In this document: positions 14,655 through 24,107 of the stretch, in pieces
How positions within the stretch are numbered: position 1 is the first letter of the stretch
Layout: every line of letters starts with the position of its first letter
NCBI GenBank assembly: GCA_947375135.1
Contig: CANCER010000033.1
Location: 1 to 37,092, forward strand
Origin: Comamonadaceae bacterium
Lineage (GTDB): Bacteria; Pseudomonadota; Gammaproteobacteria; Burkholderiales; Burkholderiaceae_C
DNA: 37,092 nucleotides
Direction of reading: 5' to 3'
Notes under the pieces: generated by a model
The model's database searches: none
The model's input: only the letters and a program-made list of their open reading frames with translations
Told to the model about the DNA's origin: nothing
Position numbers and translations under genes: made by a program

Positions 14655-16028
14655 ATGACACACGCTCCCGCGCCTCAGGCGATAGCCTCCTTCCCCGACC
14701 AGTTTGTCTGGGGTGTGGCCACCAGCGCCTTCCAGATTGAAGGCGCTGCCGATACGGATGGCAAAGGCCGCTCCATCTGGGACGACTTTTGCAAGCAGCC
14801 CGGTGCGATTGCCGATGCCAGCGACGGCCTGCGCGCCTGCGACCACTACCACCGCTGGCAGGACGATCTGGACCTGATTGACCGCCTGGGCGTGGACGCC
14901 TACCGCTTCTCGGTGTCCTGGCCGCGCGTGCGGCCCGGTGGCGATGGCGCCTGGAACGAAAAAGGGCTGGACTTTTACGAGCGCATGGTGGACGGGCTGC
15001 TGGCGCGTGGCATCAAGCCCTACCTCACACTCAACCACTGGGACCTGCCCAGCGAGTTGCAGGCCAAGGGTGGCTGGACCGACCGTGACACCGTGCACCG
15101 CTTCGTGGAATACGCCCAAGGCATAGACCGGCGCTTAGGCAGCCGCGTGGCCAGCATCGTCACCCACAACGAACCCTGGGTGATTGCGGTACTGGGCTAC
15201 GAACAGGGCATTTTTGCGCCAGGCATCAAGAGCCGCGCGGCTGCCATGCAGGCGTCGCACCACCTGCTGCTCAGCCACGGTCTGGCCCTGCAGGCCCTGC
15301 GCGCGCAGGGTTGTAAAGCGCCGCTGGGCATTGTGCTCAACCTGTCACCGGTGCAAAGTGCCACCGATTCGGAAGAGGACAAAGCCCAGACACGCCTGGA
15401 GGACGGCAAGTTGCTGCGCTGGTACATGGACCCGCTGTTCAAGGGCAGCTACCCCGTGGATGTCATTGCCTATCTGGGCGCCGACGCGCCGCGCATGCAA
15501 GCCGGTGACCTGGATGCGATCCGTACCCCCATGGACTTCATGGGCGTGAACTACTACTCGCGTGCGGTTGTCAGTGCCAAAGGCCCCTGGGACACCACGC
15601 AAGGCGGCTTGCCTCTGACCGATATGGGCTGGGAGATCTACCCTGAGGGACTGACCGAGCTGCTGGTGCGCATGCATACCGATTACCCCGTGCCACCTTT
15701 GTACGTGACAGAAAACGGCGGCGCCTTCAAAGATGTGCTGCAGGATGGCCAGGTGCACGATGCCGACCGCACCGATTACATTGCCCGCCACATCGCTGCG
15801 GTGGGCGAAGCCATGCGCCAGGGCGTGCGCATGGGCGGCTATATGGTCTGGAGCCTGCTGGACAACTTTGAGTGGGCCTCGGGGTATGAGAAGCGCTTCG
15901 GTATCGTGCATGTGGACTACGCCACGCAAAAGCGCACGCTCAAAGACAGCGCCATGTGGTATGCCGCCATGCTGAATGCGCGCAGTGGCCACAGATCGCA
16001 CAGCGCTGCAACGCGCACCACCTTATAA
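14655..16028 (+). CDS. GH1 beta-glucosidase (cytoplasmic)
   Basis: 457 residues from the ATG at 14655; an upstream TTG at 14640 is possible, and no strong ribosome site decides. It has the full GH1 barrel: FVWGVATSAFQIEGA near the start, the acid/base in THNEPW (Glu173) and the nucleophile in YVTENGG (Glu353), plus the C-terminal WSLLDNFEWASGYEKRFG that lines the glucose subsite. No signal peptide, so it acts in the cytoplasm, splitting imported beta-gluco-oligosaccharides (likely laminaribiose and longer) to glucose. It lies inside the ABC importer operon, between the permeases and the ATPase. Confidence 0.95.
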   Translation: MTHAPAPQAIASFPDQFVWGVATSAFQIEGAADTDGKGRSIWDDFCKQPGAIADASDGLRACDHYHRWQDDLDLIDRLGVDAYRFSVSWPRVRPGGDGAWNEKGLDFYERMVDGLLARGIKPYLTLNHWDLPSELQAKGGWTDRDTVHRFVEYAQGIDRRLGSRVASIVTHNEPWVIAVLGYEQGIFAPGIKSRAAAMQASHHLLLSHGLALQALRAQGCKAPLGIVLNLSPVQSATDSEEDKAQTRLEDGKLLRWYMDPLFKGSYPVDVIAYLGADAPRMQAGDLDAIRTPMDFMGVNYYSRAVVSAKGPWDTTQGGLPLTDMGWEIYPEGLTELLVRMHTDYPVPPLYVTENGGAFKDVLQDGQVHDADRTDYIARHIAAVGEAMRQGVRMGGYMVWSLLDNFEWASGYEKRFGIVHVDYATQKRTLKDSAMWYAAMLNARSGHRSHSAATRTTL

Positions 16029-16059
16029 AAACCGGTAAAGCGGTAGCAGGAGCATCCAG

Positions 16060-17115
16060 ATGGGACAAGTCAGCTTGAAGGGTTTGCGCAAGAGCTTTGG
16101 CACGGTAGACGTGATCCGCGGCATTGACCTCGCTATCCGGGATGGTGAATTCATGGTGTTTGTCGGACCCAGCGGCTGCGGCAAATCCACCACCCTGCGC
16201 ATGATCGCCGGCCTGGAAACCATTACGGCGGGCGAACTGCTGATTGACGGCGCGCGCGCCAATGACCTACATCCGGCAGACCGGGGTGCGGCCATGGTGT
16301 TCCAGAGCTATGCGCTCTATCCGCACATGACAGTGGCAGAGAACATGGGCTTTGCGCTGAAGATGGCCGGTGTTGACAAAGCCCAGCGTGAAAAGCAGGT
16401 GGCCCACGCTGCCGATATCCTGCGCATGACCGATTTACTCAAGCGCTTCCCCAAAGAGCTGTCCGGTGGCCAGCGTCAGCGCGTGGCCATAGGCCGCGCC
16501 ATTGTGCGCAAGCCCAAGGTGTTTTTGTTTGACGAACCCCTGTCCAATCTGGATGCCGCATTGCGGGTGGACATGCGGGTGGAGTTGTCGCGTCTGCACG
16601 CCGAGCTCGGCACCACCATGATTTACGTTACCCACGACCAGGTGGAGGCGATGACCTTGGGCGACCGCATTGCGGTGTTCAACAAAGGTGTGATCGAGCA
16701 ACTCGGCGCGCCGCTGGAACTCTACAACCGGCCTGCCACCGAATTCGTCGCCGCCTTCATTGGCACGCCGCGCATCAACCTGATCGACCAGCCGGCTGAA
16801 GGTGCACCGCTTGCCCACCAGCAACTGTGGACGCAGCTGCTGGGCGCCGGTTCTGCACAGGTCAGGCGGGTGGGCCTGCGCCCGGAGCACCTGAAGATTG
16901 CCACGCCCGACCAGGGCGTACCCGCCTATGTGGTGCTGGCCGAACACCTGGGCGATTCCTCCATCATTCACCTGCGCGTGGAAGGCATCAGCGGCTTGCT
17001 CAACGCCAAAGTGGGCGCAGGCCACAGTGGTTGCAACGCAGGGCAAACCGTGGGTCTGCTGCCTGATGCGGCATGGGCACTGGCGTTTGGGGACGATGGC
17101 CGATTGATGGGCTGA
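16060..17115 (+). CDS. ABC sugar transporter ATP-binding protein (UgpC/MsmK/MalK type)
   Basis: A 351-residue ATPase. The Walker A motif GPSGCGKST lies at residues 36-44, followed by the Q-loop VFQSYALYPHMTV, the signature LSGGQRQRVAIGRAI, the Walker B VFLFDEPLSNLDA and the H-loop VTHDQVEAM. The C-terminal TOBE-like regulatory region (RRVGLRPEHLKI) is present. AGGAG lies 6 nt before the start. It completes the importer and is the last gene of the operon; 31 bp separate it from GH1. Confidence 0.95.
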   Translation: MGQVSLKGLRKSFGTVDVIRGIDLAIRDGEFMVFVGPSGCGKSTTLRMIAGLETITAGELLIDGARANDLHPADRGAAMVFQSYALYPHMTVAENMGFALKMAGVDKAQREKQVAHAADILRMTDLLKRFPKELSGGQRQRVAIGRAIVRKPKVFLFDEPLSNLDAALRVDMRVELSRLHAELGTTMIYVTHDQVEAMTLGDRIAVFNKGVIEQLGAPLELYNRPATEFVAAFIGTPRINLIDQPAEGAPLAHQQLWTQLLGAGSAQVRRVGLRPEHLKIATPDQGVPAYVVLAEHLGDSSIIHLRVEGISGLLNAKVGAGHSGCNAGQTVGLLPDAAWALAFGDDGRLMG

Positions 17116-17314
17116 CAGACGCCAAGGCAACTGCGCAACCAAAGTCACGCGCATTCTGTGCCCAAGAATCAGGGTGCGGCTCGCCATCCGGTAGCAGTTG
17201 TGAAGCGGCAGCTTGTACGCCTTATCAAAGACCTGCATTCCTGAACTTCGATGCGTCTTAGAAGTTAGGGTTACACCTCATACGCATGCCGGGAACCTCG
17301 ATTACTATCGAACG

Positions 17315-17330
17315 ATGAAAGCGCTTTCAT
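17315..17330. promoter_or_regulatory. Perfect LacI operator upstream of the tandem-module lipoprotein
   Basis: ATGAAAGCGCTTTCAT is a 16-bp perfect palindrome containing the regulon core (17316-17329), 69 bp before the lipoprotein start. A weak -10-like TATAAC lies at 17357-17362. The remainder of the 283-bp gap between the ATPase gene and this gene shows no other feature. Confidence 0.8.
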
Positions 17331-17398
17331 GAATTATGAAACTGTTTTTATTGTTCTATAACCAAACTCACCGGTCCTAAAAATAGGAGACGTCATTC

Positions 17399-19882
17399 AT
17401 GAAACGAGCAAAGAGAAAACTGCCCTTACGGATTGCTGGCCTGTCGCTGGCACTTCTCCTTTCTGCCTGTGGTGGGGGCGGCAATTCCTCAGGTCCCATG
17501 ACGCTCTCCGGCAAAGTGATCGATGGCTACATCACCGGAGCCAAGGTCTGCCTGGATATCAACGGTAATGGTGTTTGCGACAGCTCGGAACCTTCGGATA
17601 CCAGCGGCGTCAACGGTGTTTACAGCATCACCGTACCGGCCGGAATCGATACTGCAAATATGCATCTGATCGCAATGGTGCCGGTTGGCGCAACGGATGC
17701 CGATGATCCAACGACACCTATTAGTGCGCCCTACACCCTGTTGGCACCGGCCGTAATGCCTTCGGTGATCTCCCCGCTCACGACCGCCGTATCGACACAC
17801 ATGATTGCCGACGGAATGGGTATCGCCAACGCCCGTATCCAGTCACGCAGAGACTTCAATTTGCCGATCGCATTCGACTTCCTGAGTGACCATGTTGCCG
17901 CGAATGACCTGCCGGCAAAGAATGTCGCGAAAGTCATGGCAGCCATCCTGTCCAACAGCGTTGGCTCGTCTGCGCCAACTGCCGCCAAACTCACGCAAGC
18001 CTTGACCGAGGCGAAGTCGTATGCCATCCAAGCCACAACGGCTGACACCGTGACAGGACTGGTGGCCAGCCTTGGACCCGTTGGTGGTGGCTTTACGAGA
18101 ACCTGCGGAATGGTTGCGACACAGAACTGCCTCTCATTCAGTGAAGCGACTGTGGCAATGGATGCGTTTGAGGGGCTTGGCTCTGCAGGGGTTGTGGCCG
18201 ACCCGCAAAACCCCGCGAACAAGGTGGCGAAGCTGGTGAAAGTGGCAGCGGGACAACCTTGGGCAGGTGCCACGGTTTATACGACGGTGGCCACTAAGTC
18301 GGTGCCCTCCATCGGCTTTGCTGCCAGCAAATTAGTAACGTTACGCGCGTACAGCAGCGCTAGCGGCGAAAAAATTCGTATCAAGGTGGAGGATGCTTCT
18401 GACGGGAGTAAGTCCATGGAAGCGGATGCATTGACGACCACGGCAAATGCATGGGAGACCTTGACATTCGACTTCACTACGCCCGCAGCCGGCGCCTACA
18501 ACGCCGCTGCGAATTACAACAGGGTGAGCATATTCCCCAAGTTTCTGACTGCCGCCGCAGCGGAAACGGTCTACTATTTCGATGAGTTGGCGTACGCCAA
18601 GGTCCCGGGTAATACCGGCAACTGCGTAAGCGGCCCTTCGCAAAATTGCCTGGCCATGAGTGAGCCTGCGCTCGCACTCACACCATTTGGTGGGGCGGCT
18701 TCGGCCTCGGTGGTGAATGACCCATTCGCGTCCGCAAACAAGGTAGTCATGATGACCAAGGCCGCGGGTGATCCCACCTGGGCTGGCGTGACCATCGCTA
18801 CCACCTCGGGCGACAGTTCCGTGGCCCGTGTGGGGTTCGATGTCAGCAAGATCGTGACACTGCGTGTGCTGTCTCCCGCGGTGGGCCAGAAAATCCGCAT
18901 GAAGTTTGAAAGTGCTGCTGACAATACCAAGACCATTGAGGTTGAAGCCACCACGAGCAAAGCAAATGAGTGGGAAACACTGACATTCGACTTCACGACA
19001 GTGGCCCCTGGCACTGCCGCCTATGTGTCTGCCAGCACCTACAACAAGGTCAGTGTGTTCCCCAACTTCGGCGTGTCTCCAGCGGCTGACGCAACATACT
19101 ACTTTGACGAACTCAGCTATGCCGCCTATGTGTCTGGTGGCGGTGGCGGTGGCGGTGGTACACCGGCGGTGCTCACATTGTCCAGCGGGTTCACGAATGG
19201 CGGACTCACTGCGGACAACGGCGCAACCGGTGGCTATGGCGATAGCAATCTGATTGTGGGGAATTGCAACGGTGGTCAATACTGCGGTGGCGGTTCTGGA
19301 GCGAATGCGTCGGCAGCGACAAGTTCGACTTACTACTACATTCAGTCGAATGGTGCCGCTACTGGCTACCAGTACGTAGGTCTGTATGTATTTGCGCCTG
19401 GCCTCACCGCTATCAGTCCAACGGCAGATACTGGTGGCGTCCAAATAACCAACCAGACGGGAGTCACGTTTACGTTCAACCAGAACGCGGAATGGGCATC
19501 GCAGGCCAGCCACAACGTGTTCGTCAACCTGACCTTGGGAAATCATTTCTCGATTGGCGGAGGTGGTTGCAATGTGTCCCTGCAGACGGTGTTCACGCCG
19601 ACCGGTGGGGCAGCGGCAACCTCCTACACCCTTCCTTTTACTGCCTTCACGGTTGCGCAGAATTGCGGGGTTGGAAGCCTGACGCCAAGTTCAGCAGTAG
19701 CTGCTTTGGCCGCAGGTGCCGGTGGACCGATTGCGAAAATTGATGTTCAGGGTGCCAGTGGAACTTCGGCCCTTACGCAGGGAAATCCCGCCCTCACTTC
19801 CAGTGCGAATACGACAGTGCCAAACGGAAGCAGCTATTACCCGACTACGGTGTCACTGACCGGGCCTATCACGTTCAACTGA
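17399..19882 (+). CDS. Large surface lipoprotein with two tandem carbohydrate-binding-like modules
   Basis: 827 residues, starting with a lipoprotein signal (LSLALLLSACGGGG, lipidated Cys in LSAC). Residues about 34-90 resemble a carboxypeptidase-regulatory-like segment (SGKVIDGYITGAKVCLDINGNG). Two homologous modules follow, starting near Cys236 and Cys409 (period 173 residues, 519 bp), each ending ETLTFDFTT...NxVSxFPxF...YYFDELxYA. This is the pattern of beta-sandwich carbohydrate-binding modules. A run of eight glycines (about 579-586) leads into a 240-residue Gly/Ser/Thr/Asn-rich C-terminal domain that I do not recognise. No glycosidase active site was seen, so a glucan-capturing surface protein is the best guess. 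It has a clear ribosome site (AGGAGA), its own LacI operator and a strong terminator, so it is a single-gene transcript. Confidence 0.85.
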   Translation: MKRAKRKLPLRIAGLSLALLLSACGGGGNSSGPMTLSGKVIDGYITGAKVCLDINGNGVCDSSEPSDTSGVNGVYSITVPAGIDTANMHLIAMVPVGATDADDPTTPISAPYTLLAPAVMPSVISPLTTAVSTHMIADGMGIANARIQSRRDFNLPIAFDFLSDHVAANDLPAKNVAKVMAAILSNSVGSSAPTAAKLTQALTEAKSYAIQATTADTVTGLVASLGPVGGGFTRTCGMVATQNCLSFSEATVAMDAFEGLGSAGVVADPQNPANKVAKLVKVAAGQPWAGATVYTTVATKSVPSIGFAASKLVTLRAYSSASGEKIRIKVEDASDGSKSMEADALTTTANAWETLTFDFTTPAAGAYNAAANYNRVSIFPKFLTAAAAETVYYFDELAYAKVPGNTGNCVSGPSQNCLAMSEPALALTPFGGAASASVVNDPFASANKVVMMTKAAGDPTWAGVTIATTSGDSSVARVGFDVSKIVTLRVLSPAVGQKIRMKFESAADNTKTIEVEATTSKANEWETLTFDFTTVAPGTAAYVSASTYNKVSVFPNFGVSPAADATYYFDELSYAAYVSGGGGGGGGTPAVLTLSSGFTNGGLTADNGATGGYGDSNLIVGNCNGGQYCGGGSGANASAATSSTYYYIQSNGAATGYQYVGLYVFAPGLTAISPTADTGGVQITNQTGVTFTFNQNAEWASQASHNVFVNLTLGNHFSIGGGGCNVSLQTVFTPTGGAAATSYTLPFTAFTVAQNCGVGSLTPSSAVAALAAGAGGPIAKIDVQGASGTSALTQGNPALTSSANTTVPNGSSYYPTTVSLTGPITFN
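18101..19126 (+). repeat. Tandem duplicated module within the lipoprotein gene
   Basis: Two diverged in-frame copies with a 519-bp period, the first Cys codons being at 18104 and 18623. Shared landmarks are CxxxxxQNCL, VVxDPxxxANKV, WAGxT, the block ANxWETLTFDFTT (NEWETLTFDFTT in copy 2) and YYFDEL. The copies differ at many residues, so the duplication is old. Confidence 0.85.
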
Positions 19883-19902
19883 GACGGGACTACCCCATGT
19901 GG

Positions 19903-19930
19903 AAAGAGGGCTTCGGCCCTCTTTTCTTTT
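19903..19930 (+). terminator. Rho-independent terminator after the tandem-module lipoprotein
   Basis: Stem AAAGAGGGC (19903-19911) pairs perfectly with GCCCTCTTT (19916-19924) around a TTCG tetraloop. It is followed by CTTTT-rich sequence to 19930 and lies 20 bp after the stop codon. Confidence 0.9.
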
Positions 19931-20006
19931 CTAGGTGCACGCGAAGAAGTGCGCGTGTGTTGACCAACGCGACTTACCCTGGCTGTACTGGGTTGTGCGT
20001 GTACGA

Positions 20007-21647
20007 ATGAAACAAGCGGCAATGTTCTCAAATCAAAGTTCTCTCGTTCTCGTCCTGGCAATGATTGAATTCAATTTTTCAGGCTGTGGCGGCGGTGCAT
20101 CCCCCATGGAATCGAAAAATGCAATTCCTGCATCGATCGGGATGTTTATCGACAGCCCCGTCCAAGGCCTGCACTACGACACGGCGACCCAGCATGGCGA
20201 GACGGACGCCAGCGGAAGGTTCCTCTACCTGCCCGGCGAATCCGTTTCCTTCTCGCTGGGCAACATCACCTTTGCAGCGACGACTGCGCAACCGATTGTG
20301 ACGCCGCTAGACATTGCGGGAACGGCGAATGCGTCCGATCAACGGGTCAGCAATATGCTGGTGCTGTTACAAAGCCTGGATGCGGATGGTGTCGCCAGCA
20401 ATGGCATCACCATTCCGGCGAACGCCTCGGCGTTGGCACCTTCAGGTGTTCGTTTTGATGTGACGCCGACAGCCTTCCGAGCCAATGGGGCAATGACTGA
20501 TTTCATCGCCCGCGTCACTTCGCCGAGCCGCATCCTGGTATCGGAGGCGGATGCGCGCACGCATTTTCAAGACGGCCTGAACGCAGGTGTGGGTGGCGTC
20601 AAGGTCAACATGGCTCCGGTGGCTAATGCGGGTATAGCCCAGACAGCAGTCCAAGGCACCTCGGTGAGGCTGGACGGCAGTGCCAGCAGTGATGCCAATG
20701 GTGACGCCCTGCACTACCAATGGACCTTTGTCAGCAAGCCCGCCGGTAGCAACGCAAACCTGACAGGCGCCGACACCGTTGCGCCCACCTTTCTACCGGA
20801 TATGGCCGGTGATTACCTGCTGGCTCTTGCCGTCAATGACGGTGCTCTCGCAAGCCCTGTGTCCACAGTACAAGTTGTAGCCACGGCGCTCAGTGGTGTG
20901 CCTGACGGCTATGCACTGGTGTGGGCCGATGAATTCAATACCAGTGGCAGCCAACTACCGGATGCCAGCAAGTGGGCGTACGACATTTCACGAAACCGTG
21001 TGGGTTGGTACAACAACGAGTTGCAGTACTACGCCAATGGCCGGTTGCAAAACGCGGTGGTTCAAAACGGCAGCCTCAGTATTACGGCACGCAAGGAGAA
21101 CCTGTCGGCGTCCGTCAGCGATTGGGGCGGGCAGAGCTACACCTCGGCGCGCCTGTTCACCAAAGGCAAGTGGAGTTGGACCTACGGTTTCTTTGAGATC
21201 CGTGCCAAGTTGCCTTGTGGCGCAGGCACCTGGCCGGCGATCTGGACGCTGGGTTCTACGGTGGACGTGTGGCCGGACCAGGGCGAAATCGACATCATGG
21301 AGCAGACCGGCTGGGCCAAGTCCACCGTGTTGGGAACAGTACACACCCTCGCTGGCTATGGGGGCGGCGGTAGCACGGGTTCCACCACTGTCAGTGACGC
21401 ATGCACTGCCTTTCACAACTACCAAATCAAATGGACGCCCGGCGCTATCGATTTCTATGTGGATGGCAAGCCGTACCGGCCTTCTTACCTCAAGCCTGCG
21501 AGCGCAGCCGGTTGGCCCTTTGACAAGCCGCAGTACCTGATTCTCAACTTGGCGGTGGGCGGCATATTGGGCGGCACCGTGAATGACGCCACCCTCTCAG
21601 GCACGGGACTGGAAGTGGATTACGTGCGGGTGTACCAGATGCCCTAA
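20007..21647 (+). CDS. GH16 endo-beta-1,3-glucanase (laminarinase-type) lipoprotein
   Basis: 546 residues from the ATG at 20007, chosen because it leads into a lipoprotein signal ending FSGCGGG; an open GTG extension to 19935 runs into the terminator and is rejected. Residues about 30-190 form an N-terminal segment of unknown role (MFIDSPVQGLHYDTATQHGETDASGRF). About 200-290 is a PKD-like domain (VRLDGSASSDANGDALHYQWTF). The rest is GH16, with LVWADEFN, WTYGFFEIRAKLPCGAGTWPAIWTL and the catalytic GEIDIMEQ, where Glu427 is the nucleophile and Glu432 the acid/base. The extra Met in EIDIME is the laminarinase form. It should cut internal beta-1,3 bonds at the cell surface or in the periplasm. 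It has no operator of its own and lies behind the terminator, so its promoter is unclear. Confidence 0.92.
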   Translation: MKQAAMFSNQSSLVLVLAMIEFNFSGCGGGASPMESKNAIPASIGMFIDSPVQGLHYDTATQHGETDASGRFLYLPGESVSFSLGNITFAATTAQPIVTPLDIAGTANASDQRVSNMLVLLQSLDADGVASNGITIPANASALAPSGVRFDVTPTAFRANGAMTDFIARVTSPSRILVSEADARTHFQDGLNAGVGGVKVNMAPVANAGIAQTAVQGTSVRLDGSASSDANGDALHYQWTFVSKPAGSNANLTGADTVAPTFLPDMAGDYLLALAVNDGALASPVSTVQVVATALSGVPDGYALVWADEFNTSGSQLPDASKWAYDISRNRVGWYNNELQYYANGRLQNAVVQNGSLSITARKENLSASVSDWGGQSYTSARLFTKGKWSWTYGFFEIRAKLPCGAGTWPAIWTLGSTVDVWPDQGEIDIMEQTGWAKSTVLGTVHTLAGYGGGGSTGSTTVSDACTAFHNYQIKWTPGAIDFYVDGKPYRPSYLKPASAAGWPFDKPQYLILNLAVGGILGGTVNDATLSGTGLEVDYVRVYQMP

Positions 21648-21681
21648 GTCAGGCTCTGGCCCGCAGCGCCCTTGCAGGCCT

Positions 21682-23943
21682 TTACAGGCGGGCGAGCGTG
21701 CCGGGTGCCACCACCAGTGTTTTGCCATCGCTGAACAGGACGGTCATCGGGGCCTTGCCTGCGTTGTAGGCCAGGTAGCTGCGCTGTCCGTCCGCACGTT
21801 TGAATACGGCGTACAGCGTGGTGTCAGCCGTCACCGTGAAGTCCGGTGTGCCCATTTCTTTGAGGCTTTGCAGCCAGTGCAGCGCGTGGGTGCGTGTGTC
21901 GCCCAACTCGAACGAGCCCCAGCGGTTCCACGCTGCAAGTCCTGCATTCGCGTCGGCCAGGCCCAGGTACTGCGCAAAGATGTCCTGCCAGATATCCGGT
22001 GGCTTGGCGTAAAAGCCGCGGGCGTTGTAGGTCGCGGTCTCGGGTGCTAGCGTAGCCACACTCTTTTTGACGAAGGACGGGTCTTGCCCCAGGTAGGTGG
22101 ATGCCGTGGTGAGGGGCAGCAGGTTGATGCCCTTGATCTGGCGCGGATCGTCAATCCACCAGGTGTTGTGCGAATACATGCCGCCAAAGAGTTGGCTCAC
22201 TTCCACGTTCTTGTATTCAGGTGCCAGCACCTGGCCGTGGATGTCAAACCAATAGTGGTTGATGGCCTCAATTTCGGTGGTGTAGAGGTACAGGCCCAGG
22301 TCGCGCAGTGCCTTGTCGCCCTTGATCTCGCCCCACAGAATCAAGCCGGCCCAGGCGTTGATGGCCTCGGACGAGGATTCCTGGTTGTTGCCCAGCTCGC
22401 CCATGCCGATACCGGAGGCCCAGGAGTGCCCCTCGTAGGGATCGAAATTCCGCAGGAAGGGGAACTTGGCCTGCCCGCGTTGTGTGGTGGCAATGTCGGC
22501 TACCAGCAGGTCCACCATGCCGCCCCACTGGTCACTGCGGGCCCATTGTGGATCGCGCAGCGCAATGTCGGCGGCAGCGCGTATCCAGTAGCCATAGGTG
22601 AAGTGGTGGTCGTTGAGCTGTTCGACCGTGAAGAACTCCTCGGGGTAACTGGCCACCGTGCCCTGTTTGGCGTCGTAGTGAAAGTAGCCGCCCCCCTCGC
22701 CGGTCAACCACGACTCGGTGCGCTTTTTGACGAGGTCCAGCAACTTGTCGCGGCCCTCCAGGTCGCCCTGCTGTTCGACCACATCCATCAGCTTCAGGAT
22801 GCGTTGCAGGCCCTTGCCTTGCCAGTAGGGGCCTTTGCCCTCTTCCAGCATCATGCGGCGCGCGTTGCGTTGGTCTACCTTTGCCAGGTCCGACAACTCG
22901 GCCTTGCGGGCGGTGTCTGTGATGCCGGGCCAGAAGGGAACGAAGCCGCTGTAGGTTGCGGTGGTCTTGAAACTATCGGACTCCAGCAGCCGGATCCTTC
23001 CGCGCACCGTGTCGTATCCCGCGCCCAGACGGGCTTCCACCGACGCGTTGTGAAACCACTGGTGCGGATACAGGCCCAGCAGTGCGCCAGTGGCCTTGCC
23101 TTCCATCGCCTTGGTGGTGGCGGTAAAGGTCGTTTCCACCTTGCTGCTGGCCGCGTCATATGTCCAGTCCACACGGGTGTCTTCCACGAACGCATAGGCA
23201 TGGCGTGCGAGCATCGCCAGCGCCTCTGCGCTGGGGTCCGGTAGCGCGGCAGCAGACAGGTAGCCTTTTCCTGCAGGCAGGTGCACTATCCAGTCGCCCG
23301 GAGCGGATTCCTTCCAGTCACCACCGGTCGGGCCAAACACCGCGTAGCGCACGCCGCTTGCGTTGACCAGCAACACACGGCTGTCCGCCGGGTTCACGTT
23401 GGCGGTGGCACCCGCAGGCAGGCGCGTCAAGGCGTCACCACGGCTGATCTGGATAAAGGCGTAGGGCACACCGTGGGCCACGCTGACGGTCATGGCATCC
23501 GCACCATTGGCCATGGAGATGTCTACCGACCAGTCGCCGCGTTTTGCCAGCTTGGATTGCCCCGGTTGGAAGGCAGTGGGCGCAATCAGAAGGGGCGCGC
23601 GGTGGGGGTAGCGGATCTCCACATCCCGCCGCTCCGTGGGACGTACCTCTTTCACGGGCAGTGCGAGCTCCAGACCGGCAGCGGTGGGCTTGACGGTCAG
23701 GGGCTGCACAAAGACCGCTTCGGGCTTGGCGCTATATGCCACGGTAGAAAACCACTGGGACGTCTGTGCAGGGGTATCTGCCAGCGCTGCCGTACGAAAA
23801 CCTGCAGCAGGGACCGCCCGGTCCCCACTTTTGGGCGCGGCAAAGTAGGCGCCTGAGCCCAGTTTCACGGGTTGTGCAAGCGCGCTGGCGCAAGCAAGCG
23901 TAACCAGAGCGATTTGCAGGCAGATGTGTGAAGGCGTGTTCAT
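21682..23943 (-). CDS. GH81 endo-beta-1,3-glucanase
   Basis: 753 residues with a cleavable signal peptide (LQIALVTLACASALA, cut about residue 24), so secreted or periplasmic. GH81 hallmarks are in order: QPLTVKPTAAGLEL near the start, YPEEFFTVEQLNDHHFTYGYWI, NFDPYEGHSWASG (Asp501, candidate acid) and NQESSSEAINAW (Glu522 and Glu526, candidate base region), then AINHYWFDIHG. Members cleave linear beta-1,3-glucan endwise from within the chain. It is encoded opposite to its neighbours: it converges with GH16 (34 bp between stops) and diverges from the porin, with a perfect LacI operator 38 bp upstream of its start. Confidence 0.95.
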   Translation of the reverse strand: MNTPSHICLQIALVTLACASALAQPVKLGSGAYFAAPKSGDRAVPAAGFRTAALADTPAQTSQWFSTVAYSAKPEAVFVQPLTVKPTAAGLELALPVKEVRPTERRDVEIRYPHRAPLLIAPTAFQPGQSKLAKRGDWSVDISMANGADAMTVSVAHGVPYAFIQISRGDALTRLPAGATANVNPADSRVLLVNASGVRYAVFGPTGGDWKESAPGDWIVHLPAGKGYLSAAALPDPSAEALAMLARHAYAFVEDTRVDWTYDAASSKVETTFTATTKAMEGKATGALLGLYPHQWFHNASVEARLGAGYDTVRGRIRLLESDSFKTTATYSGFVPFWPGITDTARKAELSDLAKVDQRNARRMMLEEGKGPYWQGKGLQRILKLMDVVEQQGDLEGRDKLLDLVKKRTESWLTGEGGGYFHYDAKQGTVASYPEEFFTVEQLNDHHFTYGYWIRAAADIALRDPQWARSDQWGGMVDLLVADIATTQRGQAKFPFLRNFDPYEGHSWASGIGMGELGNNQESSSEAINAWAGLILWGEIKGDKALRDLGLYLYTTEIEAINHYWFDIHGQVLAPEYKNVEVSQLFGGMYSHNTWWIDDPRQIKGINLLPLTTASTYLGQDPSFVKKSVATLAPETATYNARGFYAKPPDIWQDIFAQYLGLADANAGLAAWNRWGSFELGDTRTHALHWLQSLKEMGTPDFTVTADTTLYAVFKRADGQRSYLAYNAGKAPMTVLFSDGKTLVVAPGTLARL

Positions 23944-23976
23944 GACCGGGTCTCTGATGCGATGGTAATGCCGATA

Positions 23977-23998
23977 ATAATGAAAGCGCTTTCATTAT
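23977..23998. promoter_or_regulatory. Extended LacI operator in the GH81/porin divergent region
   Basis: The regulon core TGAAAGCGCTTTCA (23981-23994) is flanked by ATAA and TTAT, making a perfect 22-bp palindrome, the longest in the window. It is 34 bp from the GH81 start and can repress that gene directly. Confidence 0.85.
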
Positions 23999-24107
23999 GG
24001 GTGCGGGTTAACCCGTGTCTTGCGCAATAAAGACACGCTTTCCAAGTGCCTAGGGAAAACACGGAGGCGGATTTCATTGACGCACCAATCATCCATGGCT
24101 ATTCTAC

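Noticed and set aside
18341..19546. A 401-codon minus-strand open frame inside the tandem-module lipoprotein
   Set aside because: No domain or signal and no plausible start context; the plus frame has a lipobox, repeats and a terminator.
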